Below are positions 1-6,444 of a DNA stretch of 12,714 nt, in pieces; within the stretch, counting starts at the first letter, position 1, and every line of letters starts with the position of its first letter. This DNA is from Synergistales bacterium (lineage in GTDB: Bacteria; Synergistota; Synergistia; Synergistales; Aminobacteriaceae). The notes beneath the pieces are model-generated. The model made no database searches and was not told where the DNA came from. It saw nothing but the letters and a program-made list of their open reading frames with translations. Location: positions 1-12,714 of the forward strand of contig BNVG01000053.1 in the NCBI GenBank assembly GCA_025997935.1, given 5' to 3'. Position numbers and translations under genes: made by a program.

Positions 1-72
1 CAAGCGTCTGACTAAGGCGCTCCCCACCAAACCACGGTGCCCGGCGACGTAAATTTTCGCATGGTTGTCCAT
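1..72 (-). CDS. fcl: GDP-L-fucose synthase, N-terminal fragment (cut by window edge)
   Basis: Only the first 24 codons are present; the gene continues beyond the left edge. The visible protein starts [20 protein letters not shown], which carries the family's N-terminal strand and the GxxGxxG dinucleotide-binding loop (GHRGLVG). The family makes GDP-L-fucose from GDP-4-keto-6-deoxymannose by 3,5-epimerisation and NADPH-dependent reduction in the cytoplasm. The ATG at 72-70 is preceded by a GAGGGTGA Shine-Dalgarno about 5 nt away. The gene begins 16 nt after the gmd stop codon, the usual gmd-fcl order, so both steps of the pathway are probably co-translated. Another SDR epimerase cannot be fully excluded from 24 residues, but the [10 protein letters not shown] start and the gmd neighbour make fcl by far the best call. 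Confidence 0.88.
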   Translation of the reverse strand, partial: MDNHAKIYVAGHRGLVGSALVRRL

Positions 73-88
73 TGGGCTCACCCTCTTG

Positions 89-1204
89 TCAATCTTCCTC
101 TAAAGGATAACAAACTTCATAACCGGCTTTTGCAACCAGCACGTTTTTTTTGAAAAGCTCCATATCGTACCGTACCATCCGCCGCGCCAACTCCTCAAAA
201 GAGACTTTGCGCTTCCAGCCCAAGAGACGTTCCGCCTTGGACGGATTGCCCAAGAGCAACTCCACCTCTGTGGGGCGGAAGTAGATTGGGTCCACCTCTA
301 TGACTGTTTCTCCCGTAGCCGCGTTTACGCCATGCTCGTCCTTGCCCTCGCCCCGCCATTCCAGTGCTATCCCGGCCTCCCGGAACGCCGTCTCGGCGAA
401 CTCCCGCACGGAATGAGTCTCGCCCGTCGCTATCACAAAATCGTCGGGCTTGTCGTGTTGCAGCAAAAGCCACATCGCCTCTACGTAGTCTTCGGCGTGC
501 CCCCAGTCGCGCTTGGCGGAGAGGTTGCCTAAGTAGAGTTTTTTCTGCAATCCCAAAGCTATGCGGGCGGCGGCGCGCGTAATTTTGCGCGTCACGAAAG
601 TCTCGCCCCTGAGTTCAGACTCATGGTTGAAAAGGATGCCGTTGGACGCGAACATGCCGTAAGCCTCGCGATAGTTCACCGTAATCCAGTAGGCGTAGAG
701 CTTTGCCGCCGCGTAGGGGCTGCGGGGGTAGAACGGTGTGGTTTCACTCTGCGGCGTCTCCTGAACTTTGCCATAGAGTTCGCTGGTCGAAGCCTGATAA
801 AAACGCGTTTTCTTCTCAAGGCCCAAAATACGCAAGGCCTCTAAGATGCGAAGCGTCCCGATGGCGTCGGAGTTAGCCGTGTACTCGGGCGTCTCAAACG
901 ATACCTTGACGTGGCTCTGCGCCGCCAAGTTGTAGATCTCGTCAGGCTGTGTCTGCTGAATTATGCGTATAAGGTTGCTCGAATCGGTGAGGTCGCCGTA
1001 GTGCAATATAAGCCTTGGATCGTCCTCGTGCAGATCCTTATAAAGATTGTCGATACGGGCCGTATTGAAAAGCGAACTGCGCCGCTTTATGCCGTGGACG
1101 CAATAGCCTTTTTTCAAAAGAAACGACGTAAGATACGCGCCGTCCTGTCCTGTAACGCCGGTTATTAGAGCCGTTTTTGGATCTGTTTTAAGATCTGTTT
1201 TCAT
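89..1204 (-). CDS. gmd: GDP-mannose 4,6-dehydratase
   Basis: A complete 371-residue enzyme of the extended SDR family, normal in length. It converts GDP-D-mannose to GDP-4-keto-6-deoxy-D-mannose, the precursor of GDP-L-fucose and related deoxysugars. Visible features are the GVTGQDG nucleotide-binding loop (16-22), the KRRSS segment (40-44) that contacts the cofactor across subunits in known homologues, the STSE motif with the catalytic Thr/Glu (139-142), and the YxxxK pair Tyr164/Lys168 in SPYAAAK. The segment normally read as [15 protein letters not shown] is [15 protein letters not shown] here, an unusual change of two positions beside the sugar-nucleotide site. The start ATG at 1204 has GAGG 7 nt upstream. 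The N-terminus contains a short duplication ([10 protein letters not shown]) encoded by two copies of AAAACAGATC. It lies 62 nt downstream of the methyltransferase and directly before fcl in the polysaccharide operon. Confidence 0.96.
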   Translation of the reverse strand: MKTDLKTDPKTALITGVTGQDGAYLTSFLLKKGYCVHGIKRRSSLFNTARIDNLYKDLHEDDPRLILHYGDLTDSSNLIRIIQQTQPDEIYNLAAQSHVKVSFETPEYTANSDAIGTLRILEALRILGLEKKTRFYQASTSELYGKVQETPQSETTPFYPRSPYAAAKLYAYWITVNYREAYGMFASNGILFNHESELRGETFVTRKITRAAARIALGLQKKLYLGNLSAKRDWGHAEDYVEAMWLLLQHDKPDDFVIATGETHSVREFAETAFREAGIALEWRGEGKDEHGVNAATGETVIEVDPIYFRPTEVELLLGNPSKAERLLGWKRKVSFEELARRMVRYDMELFKKNVLVAKAGYEVCYPLEED

Positions 1205-1266
1205 TATAACGCCTCATTCTCGATATTGTTTAGATATAGAGCCTATTGGTCCTCTTTGCTTTATAC

Positions 1267-2136
1267 TCAGTCCGAACTCTTCCTTGCCTCGAACGAATAT
1301 GGAATGCCGGGAACCCTCAGGAGAATATTTAGCAGTTTTCTAAGCGCGTATTTTACCCCGAAGATTTTCAAAATAAAACTCTCAAAGAAAACAGGGGGCA
1401 AAAACGGAAGCCGCTTGCTTAAATTTTTAGCCCAAAGCGCGTCTATTTCGTCTTTGCGAAGCGGAGCGTAATTCATAACAGTGTCCCAAAAAGCGTAGGC
1501 TTTCAAATCCGAAAAACCCGCCGACTCAATGCAGTCTCTGTAGAAAGGCAGAGAATACGCATTTTCGCCGCGTGTCAGACGGTGCATAGGATGGTTTGCC
1601 AAAAACACATCTAAATCTCCGTCTTTGAAAATAACGTGTTCCCTGAGAGCCAAGAAAAAACCGTCTTTCTTCAATACCCGATAAATCTCCGCGCACATTT
1701 TTTGTAAGCTCCGCGCGTGGTGCAACACCTGCCGGGCAACTACAATATCGACAGAGGAGTCTTCCAATGGAATATCCTCACCCCATCCCTCCAAAATTTC
1801 AAATTGCGCCTTGGTAGTTTCCCGTATAGTCCGCATGGCAGCCCGTCCAGTAATTGCGCCGTCTCCGGGTTCAAGGGCTATGACGCGGTAGCCAAGTTCC
1901 GCCAACGCGAAAGACAAAACCCCATTTCCGGCGCCGACATCCAGAACAAGCGGCGGCGATTCCTTGCTTTTGATCTCTCTTGATAAACGCCCGGAAATTT
2001 CCAAAAACTCTTCGCTGTCTTTATAGCGTAAAGCCGCCGCCGTCGGATTTGCGTCAAGATAAGTATCTGTCATAAGCTGTCGGTATTTATCATCTTTCAT
2101 GAGCGCTATTGTGGCTTCTTCGTAAGACAACGACAT
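1267..2136 (-). CDS. Class I SAM-dependent methyltransferase
   Basis: A 289-residue protein with a Methyltransf_11-type Rossmann fold. Motif I is VLDVGAGNG (64-72), an acidic residue closes strand 2 (ALEPG, Glu89), and the strand-4/helix region reads VARQVLHHARSL followed by AEIYRVLKKDGFFLALREH (about 133-167). This is the layout of small-molecule methyltransferases that use S-adenosylmethionine. The substrate cannot be read from sequence; within this operon a sugar, sugar nucleotide or glycan end is the natural inference. The first 60 residues are a helical cap with no zinc-ribbon motif, while a frameshifted zinc-ribbon segment lies immediately upstream. The ATG at 2136 follows a strong GGGAGG Shine-Dalgarno by 9 nt, and two in-frame TAA codons lie just upstream, so the start is well defined. 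It belongs to the same minus-strand operon as the glycosyltransferases. Confidence 0.85.
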   Translation of the reverse strand: MSLSYEEATIALMKDDKYRQLMTDTYLDANPTAAALRYKDSEEFLEISGRLSREIKSKESPPLVLDVGAGNGVLSFALAELGYRVIALEPGDGAITGRAAMRTIRETTKAQFEILEGWGEDIPLEDSSVDIVVARQVLHHARSLQKMCAEIYRVLKKDGFFLALREHVIFKDGDLDVFLANHPMHRLTRGENAYSLPFYRDCIESAGFSDLKAYAFWDTVMNYAPLRKDEIDALWAKNLSKRLPFLPPVFFESFILKIFGVKYALRKLLNILLRVPGIPYSFEARKSSD

Positions 2137-2154
2137 AACGGCTTACCTCCCGCG

Positions 2155-2348
2155 TTATTCAACAATTGCTCTTAAAGCCAAACGAAACTTTTCAGGATTG
2201 ATGTATACGTCAGCGCAATCCGTATCGCGAAAATAAATTCCGCACGGTTAAAGCGTTCTTCTATAAAATTGACATCTTGGGCAACAGCACATTCAAAAAG
2301 TCTTGGTTCGCAAAATCCGCAACATGGGCATAACGCCCAAATAATCAA
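2155..2348 (-). pseudogene. Frameshifted zinc-ribbon segment, resembling the N-terminus of sugar-operon methyltransferases
   Basis: Two overlapping minus-strand frames together read like one short protein. From a possible TTG at 2348 the first frame gives LCPCCGFCEPRLFECAV and continues through DVNFIEERFNRAEF, running open to a TAA at 2174-2172. A second frame, offset by one base and open after a TAA upstream, gives YFRDTDCADVYINPEKF and ends LRAIVE at a TAA (2157-2155). The switch would lie near 2226-2240. The combined pattern CPxCG, then (Y/F)xR, then Cys followed by xxxYINP, matches the N-terminal zinc ribbon seen in many SAM methyltransferases of O-antigen clusters, with one Cys of the second pair replaced by Asp. 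It sits between the GT4 and methyltransferase genes. I infer a decayed or frameshifted gene; a sequencing indel is possible. No good Shine-Dalgarno is visible at the TTG. Confidence 0.45.
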
Positions 2349-2349
2349 A

Positions 2350-3453
2350 TTACGATATAAGTTCTTTGTACAGCTCGTACGTTTCCTTAGCGCAACGCTC
2401 CCACGAAAAAAGTTTGCAGCGCTCTTTACCGGCTATTTTCAACGATTCCCTCACGTTATCATTATACGCCAACTTATATAAAACTTCACGCAGGGACTCG
2501 TTCGAAGAAACGTCAAACAACGCGGCGGCGTCTCCGGTTATCTCAGGTATGGAACTGGCGTTGCCGGCCACGACCGGGCATTCGCAGCTCATAGCTTCCA
2601 GTAGGGGTAAGCCAAACCCTTCATACAACGAAGGATAGACAAATATATGCGCGTTTTTATATAAAGCGGCAAGCACATCATCGCCGCCGGAATATCTGAA
2701 TATACGGTCTGAAACGCCACGCTCTGAAAACATGGCTTGTTCACTTCCGGAAAATTCAGGGCCAAGACAGACAATGACGAAATCTTTTTTCAAAGAGGCG
2801 TCCTGAGCGTACGCGTCAAGCAAAGCAATGAAGTTTTTATAACTCCAACGCGGGCCAACAAAAAGCAAATAAGGAGCGTCGGGCAACTTGATATTAGCAG
2901 TGGGCGAATCCGCTAAGTTGTTGCAACCCCAGTGTATGACAGAGACCTTGCACGATGAATCTATGTCGTACAGCTCCAACATATCTTTTTTTGTCGCTTC
3001 GGATATGCAAATTAAAGCATTGGCTATTTGAAAAGCCTCACGCTTCAAAGACGGAGTGTTATCATTTTGAAAATAATCATTCAACCGTTCATGTGTAAAA
3101 TCATGAACGGTGAAAATATTCCAGGAAACGTCGGCTTTGGGAGAATCATAATAAGTATGGTGATATATGCAATTTTTATCTTGCGACGATCGCGACTCAA
3201 AATTTCGCCAAAATATTTGGCTCGCAAACCTGCGTATAAAGCCAGTGCGGGGAACAACGGGAACCTTGCGTCCAAAATAACCGGAGAATTTGCCCTTAAA
3301 ACTCTCTAAGCCATATTCGTTAATGAAAAAACCCATAAATAAATCAATATCCAAGTCCTCATATTTTAGGAGATGAACTATAAGCTCATAAAAACACTTC
3401 GATACTCCGCCGTATTTTTGTTGAAAAATAGAGTAATCATATAAAGCTCTCAA
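2350..3453 (-). CDS. Glycosyltransferase family 4 (GT-B fold)
   Basis: A 367-residue glycosyltransferase of normal GT4 length. The N-terminal domain holds the GGVSK loop (15-19) and a VHDFTHER stretch (116-123). The C-terminal domain starts near YLLFVGPRWSYKNF (195-208), has a donor-site region ending EGFGLPLLEAM (278-288) with the two Glu of the EX7E motif, and continues VVAGNASSIPEITGDAA (294-310). Family members transfer a sugar from a nucleotide donor with retention of configuration; this subtype is often a mannosyltransferase in surface-polysaccharide clusters, but donor and acceptor are not readable. It should act at the cytoplasmic face of the membrane. The best start is TTG at 3453: AGAGGTG lies at a proper distance and overlaps the upstream stop codon, which ends only 6 nt before. 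By eye the gene is A+T-richer than gmd or uvrB, as is common for exchanged glycosyltransferases. Confidence 0.9.
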   Translation of the reverse strand: MRALYDYSIFQQKYGGVSKCFYELIVHLLKYEDLDIDLFMGFFINEYGLESFKGKFSGYFGRKVPVVPRTGFIRRFASQIFWRNFESRSSQDKNCIYHHTYYDSPKADVSWNIFTVHDFTHERLNDYFQNDNTPSLKREAFQIANALICISEATKKDMLELYDIDSSCKVSVIHWGCNNLADSPTANIKLPDAPYLLFVGPRWSYKNFIALLDAYAQDASLKKDFVIVCLGPEFSGSEQAMFSERGVSDRIFRYSGGDDVLAALYKNAHIFVYPSLYEGFGLPLLEAMSCECPVVAGNASSIPEITGDAAALFDVSSNESLREVLYKLAYNDNVRESLKIAGKERCKLFSWERCAKETYELYKELIS

Positions 3454-3459
3454 GATTCA

Positions 3460-4458
3460 TCACCTCTTCCAAACCCCTAACCGTATTCCAAACGGCAAAA
3501 CCATTTCTATAAATCGCAGAGGGCGATATAGAAACCAGAAAAGCGACTTGATTGACCACCGCGATTTATAACGGTCATGCAGTCCGATATAAATGAACTC
3601 CGCGTGGTTTTCATGTTTTTCTTTGTCAGCGTCACAATGGTCAGGCATCACTATCGGGATGTTACCAATACTCAAGTCGATATTCTGTATTATCCATGCC
3701 GAACCCGCCGACTTATGTGTCGACAAGTCGTCAAAGCCGATATTTGTGGTCAGGCTATACGGAGGGAAAAGATTTAGTCCATTTCTCGCAAAAATAGCCC
3801 AATACCATTGAATATCCCACGTTTCAATATCATATTTCACCTGACGCAAAAGCATGGACGTAAAATTATACCGTCCCCGCAAGTCAAAATCCCATGCTAT
3901 ACGCTTATCTTTAAGAAGTTTCTCCCAGCCGGGGGCATGATAGTCATAGAAATCCCACGCGCGTTTCCATGTCGCCCAGCCCCAACAGGATTGCGTTTTT
4001 ATGAAAAACGCTTTATCATCCCCCTGCCGATATTTTGACGGCCAAAAACCGCAAATTGAAAAGACCTCATTGTTGTTTTTATATTTGTCGAGCCCTTCGT
4101 TCATAAAACGTAAAAAGTTCGAAGACGTCAAGATGTCATCCTCAACAACGATAACGCGGCCAAAGCGGTCGCAAAGTTCCGTGATGCCGGCTATCAAAGA
4201 TTTTGATAGTCCCTGATTAGTCTCGTGTTCTGTGATTGTGACGGAGCGGAAATCCTTCGCCGTGCGGATAAGCTCTCTGACTTGTCGCACCCCCGCGTAC
4301 GCGCCATCATCTTTTGGCCCGTCGGAAAATATGAACAGGTCGCTATCAGCGGCCAAGTCATTGGCGGCGAGAGCCTCTAACGTTCGTTTTGTGTGGTCTG
4401 GACGCTTATATACAAAAAAAGCGATAGGGGCCGGGTTTTTAATGTTGGAATTGTTCAT
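3460..4458 (-). CDS. GT2/GNT-I-like glycosyltransferase (GT-A fold)
   Basis: A 332-residue protein counted from the ATG at 4458; a TTG one codon upstream is also possible, and neither has a clear Shine-Dalgarno. It resembles bacterial sugar transferases related to family 2 and to the GNT-I (GT13) fold. The N-terminus reads IAFFVYKRPDHTKRTLEAL, followed by a central NQGLSKSLIAGI segment and VIVVEDDILTSSNFLRFM, where EDD (about 106-108) is the expected metal/nucleotide-binding acidic motif. The stretch QSCWGWATWKRAWDFYD (about 151-167) is characteristic of this group and lies near the presumed acceptor side. The family transfers sugars with inversion; donor and acceptor are unknown. It follows the UDP-xylose synthase gene by about 24 nt and its TGA overlaps the Shine-Dalgarno region of the GT4 gene, so it is translated as part of the same operon. 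A xylosyltransferase role is possible but only suggested by proximity. Confidence 0.82.
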   Translation of the reverse strand: MNNSNIKNPAPIAFFVYKRPDHTKRTLEALAANDLAADSDLFIFSDGPKDDGAYAGVRQVRELIRTAKDFRSVTITEHETNQGLSKSLIAGITELCDRFGRVIVVEDDILTSSNFLRFMNEGLDKYKNNNEVFSICGFWPSKYRQGDDKAFFIKTQSCWGWATWKRAWDFYDYHAPGWEKLLKDKRIAWDFDLRGRYNFTSMLLRQVKYDIETWDIQWYWAIFARNGLNLFPPYSLTTNIGFDDLSTHKSAGSAWIIQNIDLSIGNIPIVMPDHCDADKEKHENHAEFIYIGLHDRYKSRWSIKSLFWFLYRPLRFIEMVLPFGIRLGVWKR

Positions 4459-4482
4459 CAAAGTAAAGAATATGGCTTTCGG

Positions 4483-5433
4483 CTAAGACAACAAGCCCAT
4501 GAAATACTTTATCGTTTCCTTCAGGCCGTCTTCTAACTTGACTTTAGGCGTCCACTGAAACGTCTTTTGCGCGAGCGTTATGTCGGGCTTGCGGCGGTGC
4601 GGGTCGTCCGCCGGGAGCGGCAAAAATACAAGCCTTGATTTAGAGTTTGCAAGAGTAATCACTTTCTCGGCCAGCTCCAGCATGGTGAACTCCTCAGGGT
4701 TGCCGAGGTTGAACGGCCCCGTCGCGTCGCCCGAGTTTTCCATGACGGCTGTAAAACCCGCTATCAAATCGGAAACGTAACAAAAGCTGCGCGTCTGGCT
4801 TCCGTCGCCAAAAATAGTGATGTCCTCATTTTTCAGCGCCTGAATGATAAAGTTGCTCACGACGCGCCCATCGTTGGGCGACATGTTTGGCCCGTATGTA
4901 TTGAAGATGCGGGCTACTTTTATGGGCAGGCCGTATTGCCGGTGAAAGTCGAAAAAAAGCGTCTCCGCGCAACGCTTGCCCTCGTCGTAGCAAGCGCGTA
5001 CGCCTATCGGGTTGACCTTGCCCCAGTACGTCTCCTGTTGAGGATGAACCTCCGGGTCGCCGTACACCTCGCTTGTAGAGGCCTGAAAGACACGGGCTTT
5101 TATGCGGAGCGCGAGGTCGAGAAGGTTTATCGCGCCATGTACGCTGGTTTTGACGGTCTGAACGGGGTCGAATTGATAATGCACAGGGCTGGCGGGACAG
5201 GCGAGGTTGTAGATCTCGTCGACCTCGGCGCTGTAAGGTTCCGTAACGTCATGTCGCAAGACCTCAAAATATGGGTTTGAGGTCAGCGGCAGGACGTTGT
5301 CCTTTTTGCCTGTGAAGAAATTGTCGAGGCATAAAACCTCGTAATTTTTTTTCAAAAGCGCGGCGCAGAGATGAGAACCGAGGAATCCAGCCCCGCCCGT
5401 CACTAAAACTCTTTTTCTGCTGCCTTTAGGCAT
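4483..5433 (-). CDS. UDP-glucuronate decarboxylase (UDP-xylose synthase)
   Basis: A complete SDR-fold enzyme of about 316 residues that converts UDP-glucuronate to UDP-xylose through an NAD-bound 4-keto intermediate in the cytoplasm. Residues counted from ATG 5433: GGAGFLG (13-19) binds NAD; the segment HDVTEPY leads into [22 protein letters not shown], which is diagnostic for [12 protein letters not shown] (119-127) carries the catalytic Thr/Ser and Glu; RACYDEGKR holds Tyr149 and Lys153. It also has the conserved [21 protein letters not shown] region. A GTG at 5445 opens the same frame, but it abuts the AGGAG Shine-Dalgarno with no spacer, whereas ATG 5433 is 11 nt away, so ATG is preferred. 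The gene starts some 13-25 nt after the upstream GT2 gene and is co-transcribed. The substrate must come from a UDP-glucose dehydrogenase encoded outside the window. Confidence 0.94.
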   Translation of the reverse strand: MPKGSRKRVLVTGGAGFLGSHLCAALLKKNYEVLCLDNFFTGKKDNVLPLTSNPYFEVLRHDVTEPYSAEVDEIYNLACPASPVHYQFDPVQTVKTSVHGAINLLDLALRIKARVFQASTSEVYGDPEVHPQQETYWGKVNPIGVRACYDEGKRCAETLFFDFHRQYGLPIKVARIFNTYGPNMSPNDGRVVSNFIIQALKNEDITIFGDGSQTRSFCYVSDLIAGFTAVMENSGDATGPFNLGNPEEFTMLELAEKVITLANSKSRLVFLPLPADDPHRRKPDITLAQKTFQWTPKVKLEDGLKETIKYFMGLLS

Positions 5434-5458
5434 TTTCGTTTTCACTCCTCTTTTTCGT

Positions 5459-6337
5459 CTAACGCGAACATGAAGCCTCCGCGATTATCTCCTCCCACAT
5501 CGCTTTGGCGTCGCTGTATAAGCCTGATTTTTCAACGCTGAGGAGGCGCTTGTCCCTGAGGCGCGCGTAAGCCGGGTACAACCCAAGCGCGTCTATCCCG
5601 AGCCTGAGCCAATATTTAATCTCCGTTTTAAGTATTTTTTTCAAAGCGGCGAAGCGCGGCAGATATTTTTGATAAATAGCCATATTCTCGTTTGCCAGAA
5701 GCAAGGATGGACGCGACGACGCGCCGTTGTCGCCGAAAGCCGCCAGGACTTTGTCTATAGGGCAAAAAATCTCACCGGCCTTGTATAAACGCAACATAAA
5801 ATCCCAATCCCCAACGAGTTTATAGCCGTCGTCGAAAAACCCTTGTTTTTTATATACGGAATTTCGGACAAACACAGCGGGATGGCCTATCATGCGGTTT
5901 AGCAGTTCGGAATGGCGTCTAAGGGGATAAACTGTCCATTTGCGGCTTGCCCTGTCCAAGCGGGCCATTTTCCCATAAAAAACGCCCCCCTCGGGATGGC
6001 GGCGCGACGCCTCGTCCACTGTCCTGAGCGTCCACGGAGCGTACATATCGTCCGCGTTGATAATACCCACCATATCGCCGCTCGCTATGGCAAGCCCCTT
6101 GTTAAAAGCGTCATATATGCCCCCGTCGGGCTCGGACACAATTTTTGCCCGCTCTCCGTGCCGCTCTATTATGTCCGTCGTTCCGTCGGTCGAGCCTCCG
6201 TCTATTATGATATATTCGAGAGCCGGGTAATTCTGATTCAGGACGCTAAAGATAGTCTCTTCGATTGTATCGGCCGCGTTCAGGCACACCGTTATAACGG
6301 AAAAACGAAGCGGCTTGCTTTGGAGTGGCTCCGACAT
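5459..6337 (-). CDS. Glycosyltransferase family 2
   Basis: A complete 292-residue GT-A glycosyltransferase and the first gene of the minus-strand polysaccharide operon. The N-terminus reads [18 protein letters not shown] (12-29), then the nucleotide-binding [11 protein letters not shown] (43-53), the acidic INADD motif (93-97) that takes the place of DxD, and a middle GHPAVFVR segment followed by [13 protein letters not shown], typical of the WcaA-like subgroup of GT2. These enzymes transfer one sugar with inversion from a nucleotide-sugar donor, usually to a lipid-linked oligosaccharide on the inner membrane face. Donor and acceptor cannot be told. No membrane helix is visible. The ATG at 6337 has GGGGA about 8 nt upstream. 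The stop codon is 13-25 nt before the UXS start, depending on the UXS start used. Confidence 0.92.
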   Translation of the reverse strand: MSEPLQSKPLRFSVITVCLNAADTIEETIFSVLNQNYPALEYIIIDGGSTDGTTDIIERHGERAKIVSEPDGGIYDAFNKGLAIASGDMVGIINADDMYAPWTLRTVDEASRRHPEGGVFYGKMARLDRASRKWTVYPLRRHSELLNRMIGHPAVFVRNSVYKKQGFFDDGYKLVGDWDFMLRLYKAGEIFCPIDKVLAAFGDNGASSRPSLLLANENMAIYQKYLPRFAALKKILKTEIKYWLRLGIDALGLYPAYARLRDKRLLSVEKSGLYSDAKAMWEEIIAEASCSR

Positions 6338-6397
6338 TTTTGCGTCCCCTTTGGTTTTCGTATTTCTTGTTCTCTATCATACCTTATTATACTTTGT

Positions 6398-6403
6398 TAT
6401 AAT
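6398..6403 (+). promoter_or_regulatory. Candidate -10 box for the TPR/propeller-uvrB unit
   Basis: A consensus TATAAT on the plus strand lies 41 nt before the TTG start of the exported TPR/propeller protein. No good -35 is found 16-18 nt upstream, so this is a weaker candidate than the overlapping minus-strand promoter. The two -10 boxes overlap, so RNA polymerase may bind one or the other in this 107-bp divergent region. Confidence 0.35.
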
Positions 6404-6428
6404 AGATTTTAGAAATTTCAAATGTCAA
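6399..6428 (-). promoter_or_regulatory. Sigma70-type promoter for the polysaccharide operon
   Basis: On the minus strand, a perfect -35 box TTGACA (6428-6423) is followed after 18 nt by TATTAT (6404-6399), five of six matches to the -10 consensus. Transcription would start near 6392, giving a leader of about 55 nt before the GT2 ATG. A second -10-like TATAAT lies further on at 6391-6386, with a poorer -35. No operator palindrome is evident. Confidence 0.6.
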
Positions 6429-6444
6429 AAAGGGGATTTTAACT

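Noticed and set aside
2226..2240. Programmed -1 ribosomal frameshift in the zinc-ribbon segment
   Set aside because: No classical X XXY YYZ slippery heptamer is in register, and no clear stem-loop follows; decay or a sequencing indel is simpler.
4936..5280. 114-codon open frame on the plus strand inside the UDP-xylose synthase gene
   Set aside because: It lies wholly antisense to a clear UXS gene, shows no recognisable domain and is explained by the codon composition of the real gene.
5912..6412. 166-codon open frame on the plus strand over the GT2 gene start and promoter
   Set aside because: Antisense to a well-supported glycosyltransferase; no domain and it runs across the divergent promoter region.
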